From: Dioscorea cayenensis subsp. rotundata | Taxonomy: Eukaryota > Streptophyta > Magnoliopsida > Dioscoreales > Dioscoreaceae | DNA length: 64,000 nucleotides | Direction of reading: 5' to 3' | NCBI RefSeq assembly: GCF_009730915.1 | Contig: NC_052475.1 | Coordinates: 30,999,016 to 31,063,015, forward strand | Translations under genes and position numbers: made by a program | Part shown: in pieces, positions 35,785 through 48,624 of the stretch | Numbering within the stretch: the stretch's first letter is position 1 | Layout: every line of letters begins with the position of its first letter | The notes under the pieces: model-generated | What the model saw: only the letters and a program-made list of their open reading frames with translations | What the model was told of the DNA's origin: nothing | The model's database searches: none

Positions 35785-38700
35785 GGGTTTGAATTGTTTG
35801 TATTTATAAAAATAAATAAATAAATAAAACATCACATCAAATGGTTTTAATTTGACAGTCTGTGCTCCAACGAGGATAAACATATCATGGAAATTATGAT
35901 GGGAACCCTATTGTGACACTAATAGTAACATCTCCGAATCTAAGGTGGTTGAGATCTCTGCTGTTAAATTATATAATTCAATTCATAAATGGACGTGCTA
36001 ATGTAAGAGCAAACCTAGTAGCCATTAGGATCCATCCAATTGCTAATAATAATATAAAAATATATGACAAGTAAATTAATTAATAATAATAATCATAATC
36101 AAACTAACAAGCTAATATGTCAACTTACTAGTTGGATTAGCTGCAACTTTGAATGCTATTACTGACATTATGCATGGATTTCAAACCTCCACGTTCATCT
36201 CGTAACTGTACTTCAACTACTAACTTTAAGACTTGTACCTAATGCTAAAGAAAATCATATATTATAATGTGTACATATATTATGTCATATTGACATGCAT
36301 GATGAATTATTTATTTATCTTCAAAGTCACAATCAAATATTTGTTGATATATCTTGAGCAACAAATGGTACTTCTCAAAGCTCAAGTGACATCTCCTGAT
36401 CTGCTACTAGTCCAAACAAAATATACACCAAATTTATTTTATACATATTTATTTATTTTTATGGATGTTTGAGTAGAAGAGATCAAATCCATTCAGCAAC
36501 TTTACATAGAATACTCCTAATTAATTGCCTACCAATATCTAATTTAGCCAACCATTAATTACGTGTTTGAACCGTGTGTTACTTCTAATGCAACCAAATC
36601 ACTGAAGTAATCCTTTTCTCAAGCTTAATACTCAATCAAAATCAAATTCAAACTCAAATTCAAAGTAAAAGAGTCTAGTTTTCAGCTGCAAACCCATGAG
36701 TAATTCTTTATCTCAAGAGTTTTCAATTAGTACTTAATCTCTCACTCACGTAATCCCAACCAATCACATATTGCCACATGTGTTTCTGTCGCAATTTAAC
36801 CCATCTGTCGGTATTTAGGAAGCACACATTGTTGTATTTGCTTGGACGACTAAATCACTCTCATTTTGATTTTCAAGTTGAATTCTACCCTATTAAGTGC
36901 ATGTATTCTCACATTCTCTTATTTATTTCTTATATTTCTTTATTTAATTAATTTATTTTTTCAATGCATCATCATCATCAAATAGAGCCAAATTAGTAGT
37001 TTGGTCTCTATCTTTACAATGGATAAGAATTGAGGGGGTTTTAATCATATACGAATCGTATATCAAGTTTAGTAGTTTTCAATTATTGGTTGTTTAAGTA
37101 CATAAGATATATAGGATTATCAATTTTTTAAGCACATCATCCACCTAATCTTTGTTTTTTAATATGATTAATTAAGGAGAAAGCTTGGATTAATTAAGCA
37201 TCTAATTGTGAATAGATTATTGGTTACTGATGAGTGATTAGTGATGGATTGAAATGAGATGGGTGGCGTTGGGTCATGGGTTCATTTTGTGGCCCGGATT
37301 ATGGATGCTGACTTGTGACCAATGAGAGCCGTTGGATCACGCATGCGTAGGTTGGTAAGTTCCCCGCTTGATTGGAACTCCATCAGCAAAGTGAGCCACC
37401 TTGTCACGCATCCCTTGCCATCCATCATTGCTTCCATTTTTATTTGTATTTTTTATTTTATTTTTATTAATGTTTGTTATAATCAACTTGATTCTAAACA
37501 CATATTTACACATGATTTGTTAAAAATATATAAATAATTGATAATAGTAAAGATTTATGTGATGCCTTAGTTGTAATTGATTTAAAATATATATTCCCTC
37601 AATTTAATTTTTTTTTATGATTGTATTTTCAAAATAATATATATTTTTATATGTAAATGAAGACAAAATCATGAATGGAGTTCTCTACTTTTTTTACTTT
37701 TTTTATTGTAGTAATGAGAAAATAATATTTTATGATATTATGTTTAATGATAAATATCTCCAAATTATGTGGATTATCATAAGATTGACTAATTGTTCAT
37801 TTTTTGGCTTTTTGAATTTTTTTTATTTGAAAAAAAACCTATGTATGAAGAGTCGGTCATAGGTATAAAGCAACTTTGACTTTTTTATTTACAACTTATT
37901 GACTTTGGAAGAACATTGTGTGTGATTGTCACCTACAAATGATCTCTTATGTCAATTATTTCTTAAATACAACCATCATGGTGATCGGACAATGAATATT
38001 CTAATATTTAAAAAAAAACTCATCAAAGATTACACAAGCTTTTTAAATATCCCTCGCTCCCTCATTTTGCGCATATGAGGATTTGATCACTAATCAGTAC
38101 CCATGAGCCATGGGATCCTTAATGTCAATAAGCTATGAAACCGTTGGCTTTTTTCTTCTATCTTCTTGTCTTTTGTGATGAATTTATCGCATTAAAGCAA
38201 TGCAAGTGATCCAGGAGAATCTACACCCAACTCTGATATCAGCTATTGGGATAGCTTCAATGGATGAGTTTTGTTCCTGACTTTTAAGGTGTAGTGTTTT
38301 TTTTTTCTCACCTTACACATTATCTAGTGGATATTTTCTTTATATCTATTTTCTTTTACTGGTTTTCCTTTTCTATTTTCTGGATTTTTGTGTAATTTTT
38401 GTCTTTTTTTTGTTTTATTTTATTAATATATGTGTATATATATATCCAACTTTTCAAGATTTAGTGTTTTGGTCAAGAATATGCGCATATATATAAACTT
38501 AAAAACACAGAGAAGGCACCTATTCAAATATCTAAATGAGCAAGTTGCACCAACTTTAAGTTTTCCAGCTAATTTTGGAAGTGAGACATGGCACCCCACC
38601 CCCATGTCATATGACTCATAAGACTCATGGCATGAAACACCAAACACATCATCATCTCTCTTAAATTTCCATTTCAGTTACTGCAAAAGAAAAAGGCAGA

Positions 38701-39472
38701 TATCTAAACATCTCACAAACCCAATTCCTTTATGCACTAAAGAAAAACAACACGTTTTTTATCATTGTGTGCCGACTCATACCGTTGGTGTGGTGACAAA
38801 TATTGTGGTTTCTTGGCCCTGTCTTTTGGTGCCAAATAAATATATATATATATATATATGTTCATAAAAATTAAATATTCATTTAAGTCATTAATCACAA
38901 TGATAAGAGAGATTATATAAAACAAAAACAGTAGAGAATAGCATCCCAAAAAGATAAGAAGAATTATTATAATGATTTTAATTTTTAAGTAAAGAAAGGC
39001 CATGAATATATAGCATGGAATGAAAACAGACGTAACTCTAGTGCACCCAAACTAGTTTACTTTTCTTAGTCGGAATGTTTCTAACATTCAGTTGGGTCAA
39101 ATGAGTTGTTCTGAATCCCTTTCACATTTCCCCCCCACATATTACTACTTTAAACTTTATATCAATAATAATAATAATTATTATTAATATTATTATATTT
39201 GTTTCTTTATGACTCTTATCTATATCTCTTTCTAATTTTTTACCACCAGCTTCATAGCCTGCAAGTTTTGGTTGCCTCTCTTGCCACGTTTCTCTCTATA
39301 TCTCTTTCTCTTCTAACAGAAAGGCGTGGTATTTAACAAAGCTTTCTTTCTCTCTCTTTCTTTACAAACATTTATTCAGTTTCTCTATGTCTTGTTCTTG
39401 TTCTTGTTCTTCTTGTTATCCTTCCCGCCATATCATGTCCTCTGTTTTCACATGATCATAGGTTTGTAGAAG

Positions 39473-39504
<32 letters not shown>

Positions 39505-39584
39505 AGATTTGTGGTTAGTTTGAATGATGGTTCATTGAGAGATTTGTGCAGGTTGTGTTTGTGTAGAAGAGAGACAGAGGAGTA

Positions 39585-40894
39585 ATGGAGCATGAAGTTG
39601 TTAACAAAGGAGATGAGGAGCCATTGGCTTTGCCACCAGGATTCAGGTTCCATCCAACTGATGAAGAACTTATCACTCACTACCTCTCAAGAAAAGTTAT
39701 TGATGCTAGATTTGATGCCAGAGCCATAGGTGAGGCTGATTTGAACAAGTGTGAGCCATGGGATTTGCCATGTAAGTCTAGTTTTGCTTACTTTGCATAG
39801 CTATGTTTTCATGTGTGTTTTTCTTTAAAAGTTGAGAAATTTCTTCTTTTTAATTTTGTTTGAATGAAGGGAGAGCAAAGATGGGGGAGAAAGAGTGGTA
39901 CTTTTTCTGTGTGAAAGATAGGAAGTACCCAACTGGTTTAAGGACAAACAGGGCAACAGAGTCAGGGTACTGGAAGGCAACAGGAAAGGATAAGGAGATT
40001 TACAGGGGAAAGACCCTTGTTGGGATGAAGAAGACCCTTGTTTTCTACAGAGGAAGAGCTCCAAAGGGTGAGAAGACTAACTGGGTTATGCATGAGTACA
40101 GACTTGAGGGAAAGTTCTCTTCTTTCCCAAAGACAGTCAAGGTGCAACCAATATTACTATTTCTTTATTTTTCACATATAACTATATTCAATCTTGAATT
40201 CAATAGTACATAACTCTCTTTTTTTTTCTTTTTTTTTGTGCAGAATGAATGGGTGATATCAAGAGTGTTTCAGAAGAGTAGTAGTAGTAATTCAGGAGGA
40301 GTAGGAGGAGGAAGGAAAGGCATTGGGGTTATGGGAAGAGGTGGAGAAGATGAAACAATAGTTGTAGGTTCAGGTTCCCCACTACTTCCTCCATTGTTAG
40401 ACATGACTTACAGCAACAACAGCAGCAAGGCCCACGTGACCTGCTTCTCCAATGGCTTGGAGGGCCAGAAAGGCCATGAGGACTTCTTAACAGAGGACCT
40501 CAACCCTCTTCTCCTCTCTTCTACTGCCAACCCTTCATCAGTTACCAATCCTTATTCATCCAAGTTACCTCTCCAGCTGATCCATTACAACACCACCACC
40601 ACCACCAACAACAACAACAGTAACAGTAACAGTAACATTAATGGTTTGCAGTTTTATCAAACTGGTGGTGGTGGTGGTGGTAGTAGTAGTAGTTTGGTGC
40701 AATTGCTTGAAAGTAATGGATATTATGGTATGAAAGGAAGCTGCAAAACAGAGAGGGATCAAATGCTTAGCATCTCTCAAGAGACTGGTCTCACTTCTGA
40801 CATAAACCCTGAGATCTCTTCTGTTGCTCAAGAGGTCCCTTCTTCTTCAGCTGCTCATCTTCCTCTCCATGACTACATCTGGTCCTATGAATAG
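39585..40894 (+). CDS. NAC transcription factor (NAC100/NAC080 type), 3 exons
   Basis: Exons: 39585-39771, 39870-40141, 40244-40894; 369 residues. The NAC DNA-binding domain runs from [19 protein letters not shown] (about 16-34) through [33 protein letters not shown] and [14 protein letters not shown] to [11 protein letters not shown] (about 154-164). Intron positions are those usual for NAC genes. The variable C-terminal half carries homopolymer runs, AHVTCFSN (216-223) encoded by a miR164 target site, [17 protein letters not shown], and an aromatic end HDYIWSYE like the activation W motif of NAC100 relatives. Members act as nuclear activators in organ boundary formation, development or senescence. 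It is expected to be repressed by miR164. Confidence 0.95.
40431..40451 (+). promoter_or_regulatory. miR164 target site in the NAC coding sequence
   Basis: CACGTGACCTGCTTCTCC within these 21 nt is complementary to miR164 with about three mismatches: the two 5'-most positions and one near the centre-5' side. It encodes HVTCFS in the same place as the known miR164 sites of NAC100, CUC1/2 and related genes. Cleavage by miR164 is established for these relatives; here it is inferred. Confidence 0.85.
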
Positions 40895-41822
40895 ACTAGA
40901 CTAGACTAGTTTCTTTTCACTACTTCTTTTTCTCTTAAAAATTACTGGTTTGTATATTATTATTATTATTATTATTCTTACTATTATCATTATCTGTTTG
41001 TATGTGAGTTTTGTGAACCTCCAATAAGATTTGTGAAAGTTATTAAATAGAAATCATGCAAGTTCTACAGAGAATAAACACATAAGCACACGCACACAAC
41101 ACAATCAGCAGTGTCTTTTTGTTGAGAGGGTGTGGGACTAAGATCATCATGTGATGGTCCCTTCCACTCAGATGTCATTAACAAACCCACCATTGAGTTT
41201 TTTAGGTGTGACAAACTTCAGTTAGGCCACCAACTCTGAAATTTTAATTCTACATTTGTTTTACTGGAATCCAAATAAAAGAAAAAAATAAAAATAAAAA
41301 ATAAAAAAAGGGATGAAGGGTAGGGTCCTATAACTGGAGCAAATGGGAAGGACAACTCAATATCTTTCAGGTCATCAAAAAAGGAACTATTTGAGACTTG
41401 CACGTAAGGTTCATCCTAATTAGGAAGATAGTTATGCTTATGGTCCCCCACCATCCCTAAATGACCTATTTAATCACTTTGATTTGTGATGGCTAGGCTA
41501 ACTCCATTATTATTATTATTATTGGCCTTCATCACAACACCATTATTATTAGCCAGTAGCTATCCCATTCCTAGGCCTTCTTAGCTTATCTAATAATATG
41601 CAACTTATTTATGTCTAATATCTTCTCTTATTACTCTTCCTTCTATATATATATATATATATTTAATTACACCTATAAACTTTTGAGAAAATTGCCTCTC
41701 AAACAGTGTGATTCCCATGTACACTTTTAAAATAAGTAATATTAATTATAAAATGTTTAGCACTGACGAATAGCATCATTAATCTTCCTTTTTTTTCTCC
41801 GCCGAACATTTATTGACCGGCA

Positions 41823-41858
<36 letters not shown>

Positions 41859-42246
41859 GAAAAATCATTTATGTAGAAACTAGAAAGACCAAAAGTGAAA
41901 AATAAAAAAAGAGTGAGACAAACACTAAAAAATAATGAAAGAATAGTGAACAATGTTTGAAATAGCACCTTTTATTTATACTTGTATTGGTGGGTTGCAA
42001 ATAAGATTGGGCGATAAGAATTGAGTTAGATCTATTGTGGATTTTGATCTAACGGTTAATTAATATATGTCTATAGATTTATTATCTATGAACATCTATA
42101 AAAGAATGACCTATTATTATATATAATATAAAATTATTAAAATATATGAGAAAAAAATACATATAGTGAGCAAGCACATAACAAAGGCAGAACAAAGAGA
42201 TGAATATAAATCACAAATTTGAGTCAAATAACCTATTATATTTTTT

Positions 42247-42289
<43 letters not shown>

Positions 42290-42649
42290 AAAATATTGAG
42301 AGTTTGAATTTTACTAAGTCTTGTCCATATTTTTGAAGAAAAAAAAATTATAAAAATTATATTTTTATCTTGTCTATATATTTAGATTGGATAAGACAAT
42401 TATTTACTAAAATAATTGATGGATGGGTACATCAACCTATAAAATTGAAAAGCCTGTGCTAGGATTCCGGAAAATATTTTATTTATTTTATTTTTATTTT
42501 GAATTTGTTTATAAATCGTTCTCTGATTGTTGGAAATCTATTGTCTTATGTGTGTCAGCAACCAGGACAAGTGTCTTTCCATATCTTTATATTTTACATT
42601 ATTTTTTATTCTTTTAATATATATATAAACAGAAATTGTGACTAACCCA
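40895..42649. other. AT-rich region downstream of the NAC gene
   Basis: No gene. It holds NAC 3' UTR sequence, (TA)n tracts at 41827-41855 and 42250-42285, and a possible old MITE between about 41856 and 42112. That MITE shares GATCTAACGGTT and CTATAGATTT-type motifs with the element at 29381. Confidence 0.45.
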
Positions 42650-42965
42650 TTTTTTTTAAATAAAGTAAATAAACCATAAATTTATTAAAAAAAGAGAGAA
42701 ACATGGGATACAAAGTACAAAAAGTAGAGGCAACAAGCAAAACTAACAAAGTAGAAAACTGTAATTCTCACCAAATATGAGAATAACAGTGAACAGAGAA
42801 AGCAAAAAAACGTAGAAAAAAAAAGATAGAGAAAAACTAGAGCCGACGAAGTCAACCATCTGGAGACAGGCCTGCTCAGTGACAAAAGAGGCGGATTACT
42901 CCTGAGTCGAGTTGGGTGTCATATCGCCGATGAAATCAATGGATTTGGAACTCAAAAAAAATTAA
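42650..42965 (-). mobile_element. Possible LINE 3' end
   Basis: On the minus strand this reads as GC-richer sequence running into AATAAATTTATGGTTTATTT and then a poly-A run (poly-T on + at about 42650-42657). That layout matches the 3' end of plant LINEs, as at 5120. No conserved protein motif could be read, so the call is tentative. Confidence 0.3.
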
Positions 42966-44477
42966 GGTACGCTTGATCTTCTGAGTAACCTCTGTAGTGA
43001 TATGAGTTACTTGATAACTATTCGGAATTGATTACAATTTTATTTTTTATCGACTTTATCAAAATATAGAAAAAAAAAGGTTCTGGCATGCCAATAATAT
43101 GAGCGAATGTCACGGGGAGAGTTAACATCCCTTTCGTGGGAGCATGGTAAGACAAATAAGAGGATATGGAAATGTATTGGATTAATAAAACACTCCCTAA
43201 TTAATCATGTTCAGGTGACTTAATTTCATATTTATGCAACTTGCCATGAGATGACAAAATTTTGGGATAATGAATAAAGTGTTTCCATCTTCCACATTTT
43301 CACAAGATTGTGTTTCAAGTATTTATGAGAGACTTGGAATGTAGTGAATGTTGGTCTGGCTCAAATTCAATGATTATATGCCACAGGAATTTCATGAAGA
43401 AGATCCATAATAAATAATATAAATAGTATGATTTATCTATTTTATATGAAAAAATTTGCAATGTAAAAAAACTTGATATTTGGAATAATAGATATATGTT
43501 ATGACTTTTTTTTTATATATATATTGTTATATTATTTTAGAATTTTATTTTGAAAAATCTATAAGCAAGCTTGCTTATTAGATGAGATTAATTTCTAGTA
43601 AAAAAATCAGTTCAATTTTTTAATTAAAATGGATAAATTACAACTATATTAGACTAAAAAATAGCATAATAGATTAATAGGGAGAGAAAACTAAAATATG
43701 GCATAAAAATTAATAAAGGAAAAAAAAAAAGAAGCTTGAAATACATCAATGATAAATGTGGGCTTTACAAAAGAAGGAAGGACAAATACAGGGGACCATT
43801 AGATAGTTGCTCATTAAAGATAATTGACATAGGAGAATACCTATTTTAGGGACATGTTATACAACGAATAAGAGTTGAAATTTATTAGTTGAATTTGATG
43901 TTAGGCACTGTCTTACCAGAATCAATGGTGAGAGAGTTAAGAAAAACAATAATTTGTTTGATAGTTTAGGTAAAGCCTTTTACTTATTTATTTGTTTATT
44001 TATTTTTTATTTTGCATCAACAAAGTGACCAAAGAAAAAAAAATGTCATCAACTTTGATAAAAATACAAATAAGCCAGAGGAAACAACAACTATGAGGTT
44101 ATTTTCTTCGTGTTATATTTTTCTTTTATAAAATTATCCTAACTAGTAAATCCTGGATTTCCCAAAAGTGAGGATCAAGAGTAAAAATCTTGAAGAGCAT
44201 CATATCTCCTGTTAGTCTAGATTTTTTCTCAAAAATTATTTATCATTTTGAACACAAGATTTTTAATAAGCATAATATTTTCAGACTGATTATTTATTTA
44301 TTTATTGTGTGTGTTTTTTCAATTGTCTTGCAACCATCTCTTTTGGAACTTTTGCATCTTATTTTTTTTTTCATATATTTTCAATGATTACATGATTTAT
44401 ATATTTTAACATATATATTTATACACTCAATTCATTCATTAACATCACTGCTATCACAGTCAAATTAAACTAAACTC

Positions 44478-44519
<42 letters not shown>

Positions 44520-44814
44520 GAGAAACATTTGGTCCTTTGAACTAACTCAATAAATTTTTTTTTTGAAAATTATTTTTTTACCAAAAGATCTATAATCTAG
44601 TATTATTGGTATACTATAAAAATATTACTATAAAATATTTAAAAAATTTTGAGTTTAAATCCCAAACAGTGGTAGTACTATTTCCTATCCAAACACATAC
44701 TACCACATGCCTCATTTATTAAAAAAAAATCTAAATTTTTTTTTAAAAAATAAATAAAAATGGAAAGAAAAAAAAAAGGAAAGTGAGAATAAACTGAAAA
44801 GGGCATGAAAATGG
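42966..44814. other. AT-rich spacer, no supported gene
   Basis: Only short frames and simple repeats are present. Confidence 0.5.
44478..44518. repeat. (AAT)n microsatellite
   Basis: About 13 perfect AAT units. Confidence 0.95.
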
Positions 44815-45020
44815 GGGCGTGACCGGCCGAATCTCCAACGAAAGTTAGGCTGTTGTTCCACCGGACATGGGTCCCACATCACATGAGATGCCACGCGCTA
44901 TCCGTTCCGCTGACGTCATATCTCATATAACACCCCCAACCAAACCAAACTAAAGTTACTAAACCAAATGGGCCCACCCCTTCACAGTCACTAATCACTA
45001 TATAATATATATATATATGC
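44815..45020 (+). promoter_or_regulatory. Promoter-like GC-richer island without an assigned gene
   Basis: In an AT desert this stretch carries a palindromic TGACGTCA (44911-44918, bZIP/TGA-type site), the TCP/site II palindrome TGGGCCCA (44969-44976), an AACCAAACCAAAC MYB-like run, and a TATATAATATA box near 45000. The nearest downstream coding start is the TMN gene at 46702, 1.7 kb away. It could drive that gene through a 5' UTR intron, drive a non-coding RNA, or be a relic. Confidence 0.35.
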
Positions 45021-46701
45021 TTCATCTCGCAGGTTCGGATAATGTTTCTTTTGTTAGTTTCATACTTTCATTCCTCAATTATACAAATATATATTTATAT
45101 ATATTTTCATTTTAATCAATAAATTAAATTGTACCCCCAAAAAAAGTACAATTATATTATTGATGTGAGTTGGCAGATGAAATGATGAAATAATTTAAGA
45201 GATGCATATCTTCATAAATTGGCAGATAAAGACAAGTACTGACATATATATATATATATATATCATAAATTAGGAGATAATATATGTTTTGACAATTTTT
45301 TTTAAGAGAAATATATTTTTATAACCTCTTTCTCTCTCTCTGTCTTTTGTTTTTTTTTTATATATATATATATATATGTGTGTGTGGATGGTCAATGTAG
45401 TTTTATAATTTGTGTGGGATTTGGAGTTCAATTTCAGTTTTTTTTTATAAAAAAAATACCTTGTACAAAAGATCCTATATCAATAGATTAAAAAAATTAA
45501 ATATAAAATATGATTAAATTGGTAATATATATATTTAAATACTTTGAATTAGATGCATAAGATGTTATCTTATATAGCTATATCTTGGTCTTTCAATGTA
45601 AATAAAAAAACTTAGCATTGATTTGTTCTTATACCGAAAAGTTACGAGGTTGATGTATGCCATTATTTTTATTGTTGAACCTTTTTTAATGAATAAATAA
45701 ATCATTATTTATATGAGGACTTTTATTCTCTTTTATTTGATAATTTAGAATTAAATTAAAATTTCACAATAAATAACAATAGATAAGATATTTCCTTTTG
45801 TGTAGAAGGTCAAGTTTTTGAAAGCCCACCGAACAACGGTGAGTGAGGGGTTAACTATGTACGAGTGGTGAGAAATTTCTTTATGCACAGGGTGGTATAG
45901 AGTCCCTAGTCTGAGAGTGAGCTTATAACTTAAACCCTATGCCACCGATGAGTGAGGAACATGACAGGATATTTAATTTGAGGTTGTGCATAAGTCCATG
46001 GCTATTGTAGCAATTATATAAAAGAAAATTACAGTAAATTCTCCAAATTGAATTATAATTAGAGTGGATACAAAGAGAGAAATCTAATGATCTAATTAGT
46101 GTGGAACTTCTCTGTACCAACCAGGAGTGCAATCAACAATGATTCAATTCCTAGTACATTGGTTGGAAAAGTTGGCATTCTAAGTTGGACAATTTTGTAC
46201 TAAAAATATAAAAAAAAATAGTTTTCAAACATTGTATTAGATATAAAAAATTAAAAATTAGATTAACCTCCCAAGATATAGAAGGTCAGATATGACATAA
46301 TATAAAAATTATTCTAATATCATATAAATGTATAAAATAATATTATAATGAATTTATCCTTTCAAAATTGCTTCTTCTTTGAAGTTCCTAGTCAAAGTCC
46401 TTGATCCAACCACTCCATAAAATAATAATAATTACAAAAATTCTTTGATCCAACCTATTTTTCACCACAAGCATTGGCTGATTGATTGAAACCTAGAGAG
46501 TCAACCATGGACTCCAAAGTCAACCAATGAACCACAATGAGAGGCGAGCATCTCATCATCACATACTTTAACCAATCTATTTTCATATGAAGCACTTCCT
46601 CTTTCTCTCATGGGTTCCTGATCAGATAGAGCCTCTAAAGTCAAGCTAAATAGGTATGCCTTTTTCTCTATACATATTACCTTTAATTGATCTTCTCTAT
46701 A
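45021..46701. other. AT-rich spacer upstream of the TMN gene
   Basis: No coding frame is supported. A GC-richer patch at about 45800-45960 contains two ACCG...GTGAGTGAGG-like units and may be a transposon remnant of unknown type. The last 100 bp is pyrimidine-rich leader-like sequence. Confidence 0.4.
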
Positions 46702-48624
46702 ATGGACATTCCACCATTTCCCATATTAGCAATACTCTATACAGTGATAGCATCATTGGTGTTCAATTTACATCTATGCAATGGTATCTATTTTCCATTG
46801 GTACACCAGAAGCACAAATACTACTCTAAACATGATGAAATCTATGCAAAAGTTAATACCTTAACTTCCATAGCAAGCACACTTTCCTTTGATTACTACA
46901 GCCTTCCTTGCTGCAAACCAAAAGAAGAAATCATTCAAAGTCGAGAAGAGAATTTGGGAATGCTTCTTATGGGAAAAAGAATCCGTAATTCTCCTTACCG
47001 GTTCCGAATGAATACTAGTGAATCACTTTACTTGTGTACTTGGCATCCATTGAGCAAAGAAGAAGCAAACATGTTGGTGCAGATGAGCCATGATTTATAT
47101 CAAACCAATATGATTCTTGATGGCCTCCCTGTTCTAAGGATTATTGGTGTTGGAGATGTCCAAATTAAGTTTATGGGATTCCCATTGGGCTACTACTCTA
47201 CTCTGGATTTCAATTACTACATTGTAAATCATCTCAAGTTTAGAATCTTAATCCATTCTATTGATGTTGATGGAGCCTTGAAAATGGAAGTAGTTGGATT
47301 TGAAGTGGTTCCTTGCAGCATCAAGCATGATCACCGAGCCATTTCTCAACTGCAAATGCATGATAGAATCAACCATAGTATCTGTGAATCACCAGAGCAT
47401 GAGCCCCAGGTGATCCTTGAGAATGAGACAGTGTCTTTCACTTACCAAGTTGAATTTGTGGAGAAGAATGAGTTGAGATGGAGCTCAAGATGGGATGCAT
47501 ATTTGCAGGATGAACCAGAGCAACTCAGGTGGTTTTCGATCCTGAATTCTTTGCTGACAATCAGTCTTTTAGCTGGATTCCTTCTCTTCAAATTTTCCAG
47601 GACATTGTGGAAAGAGCTGTCAAGAGGTCTGCCACTAATGTCTCAGGGTGTCACAAGGTGGTGGCATAAAGAGCCAAGTTGTTATTCCATTCTCTTTTGT
47701 GTCATGGTTGCAAATGGAATTCAGCTTTCTTGTACTGCTGCCGCAACAATAATGTTCACCCTTATCGGTTTGGTATCACCGATATCACAAGGAGATTTCT
47801 TGATCACTGCCTCTATTGTTTTTTACTTCTTTTCTGGGATTCCTGCAGGGTATGTCAGTGTTTGGTTATGGAGAAGATTCAAGGGAAGAGAAAATTGTGA
47901 AGGATGGAGATCAGTGACATGGTCTACATCTTATCTGTTCAATGCTATAATTTTCACCATTTTTGTCACCATGAACATGATCCATGTAGCAAATGGAAGC
48001 ACAAGAGCAGTACCTGCATCTGTATATTGGACTCTTCTTTCACTCTGGCTCTTCATTTCACTTCCATGTACCTTCATCGGAGGATTCATTGCAGCCTCAA
48101 TACCATCATCATCATCATCATCATCAGTATCTAGTGATCTTTACAGTAATATCATTCAGAACAACAACCATGCCAGATCAATCAAGACATGGCTCACTGT
48201 TCTAATGGCTGGACTTATTCCTTTTAGCACAATATTCATAGAATTGTTCTTCTTTCTGTCAAGTATTTGGCTGGAAAGACGTTTCAATGATTACGGTTTG
48301 TTATTACTGATGGCACTGCTAATGCTCGCAATTGCCTGCAGTGCAGTATCTGCAGGCATTGCTTACAGATGTGTTTGCACTGAGGATTGGGGATGGTGCT
48401 GGACATCCTTTTTCGCATCAGGTTCGACAGGACTCTATGTATTTATCTATTCAGTGTATTATCTTGCCATTGATCTGAGGTGGTTGAATGGACCAGCATC
48501 AACAAGTATCTATATTGGTTATTCACTCATACTGGCTCTCTGTGTCATGCTATCTACTGGTGCTATTGGTTCCCTTGCTGCCTTCTCCTTTCTTCAGTAT
48601 CTCTCCACCTATGCTAAGTTCTAG
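46702..48624 (+). CDS. Transmembrane nine (TMN/TM9SF) family protein, divergent
   Basis: Intronless, 640 residues. The first in-frame ATG is at 46702 (MDIPPFPILAILYTVIASL); nothing upstream supports an earlier start. A signal peptide is followed by a lumenal domain (KVNTLTSIASTLSFDYYSLP, YLCTWHPLS, VNHLKFRILIH, GFEVVPCS). RWSSRWDAYL then precedes nine hydrophobic segments including WFSILNSLLTISLLAGFLLF, GWRSVTW, FIELFFFLSSIWL and TGLYVFIYSVYYLAIDLRWL. Family members reside in Golgi and endosomes. Most TM9 proteins end in a K-x-D/E motif that binds COPI; this one ends YAKF and lacks it. The first cytosolic loop is also shorter than in Arabidopsis TMN11/12. A TCA microsatellite codes a serine run (about 471-480). 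The frame is fully open, so it is probably functional. Confidence 0.9.
   Translation: MDIPPFPILAILYTVIASLVFNLHLCNGIYFPLVHQKHKYYSKHDEIYAKVNTLTSIASTLSFDYYSLPCCKPKEEIIQSREENLGMLLMGKRIRNSPYRFRMNTSESLYLCTWHPLSKEEANMLVQMSHDLYQTNMILDGLPVLRIIGVGDVQIKFMGFPLGYYSTLDFNYYIVNHLKFRILIHSIDVDGALKMEVVGFEVVPCSIKHDHRAISQLQMHDRINHSICESPEHEPQVILENETVSFTYQVEFVEKNELRWSSRWDAYLQDEPEQLRWFSILNSLLTISLLAGFLLFKFSRTLWKELSRGLPLMSQGVTRWWHKEPSCYSILFCVMVANGIQLSCTAAATIMFTLIGLVSPISQGDFLITASIVFYFFSGIPAGYVSVWLWRRFKGRENCEGWRSVTWSTSYLFNAIIFTIFVTMNMIHVANGSTRAVPASVYWTLLSLWLFISLPCTFIGGFIAASIPSSSSSSSVSSDLYSNIIQNNNHARSIKTWLTVLMAGLIPFSTIFIELFFFLSSIWLERRFNDYGLLLLMALLMLAIACSAVSAGIAYRCVCTEDWGWCWTSFFASGSTGLYVFIYSVYYLAIDLRWLNGPASTSIYIGYSLILALCVMLSTGAIGSLAAFSFLQYLSTYAKF

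Larger units (their letters stand above)
33609..39584. other. Long AT-rich intergenic region
   Basis: No gene is supported in about 6 kb. It contains a tandem duplication (34333-34627), a possible degenerate hAT-type repeat (35405-35585), a CACACG simple repeat (about 35760-35784) and (TA)n tracts. The last few hundred bases, with CT-rich runs near 39343-39362 and (TA)n at 39473-39501, probably form the NAC promoter and 5' UTR. Confidence 0.5.

Noticed and set aside
46687-46701. Five extra residues at the TMN N-terminus
   Set aside because: This would need a TTG start; the ATG at 46702 is the natural start and directly precedes the signal peptide.
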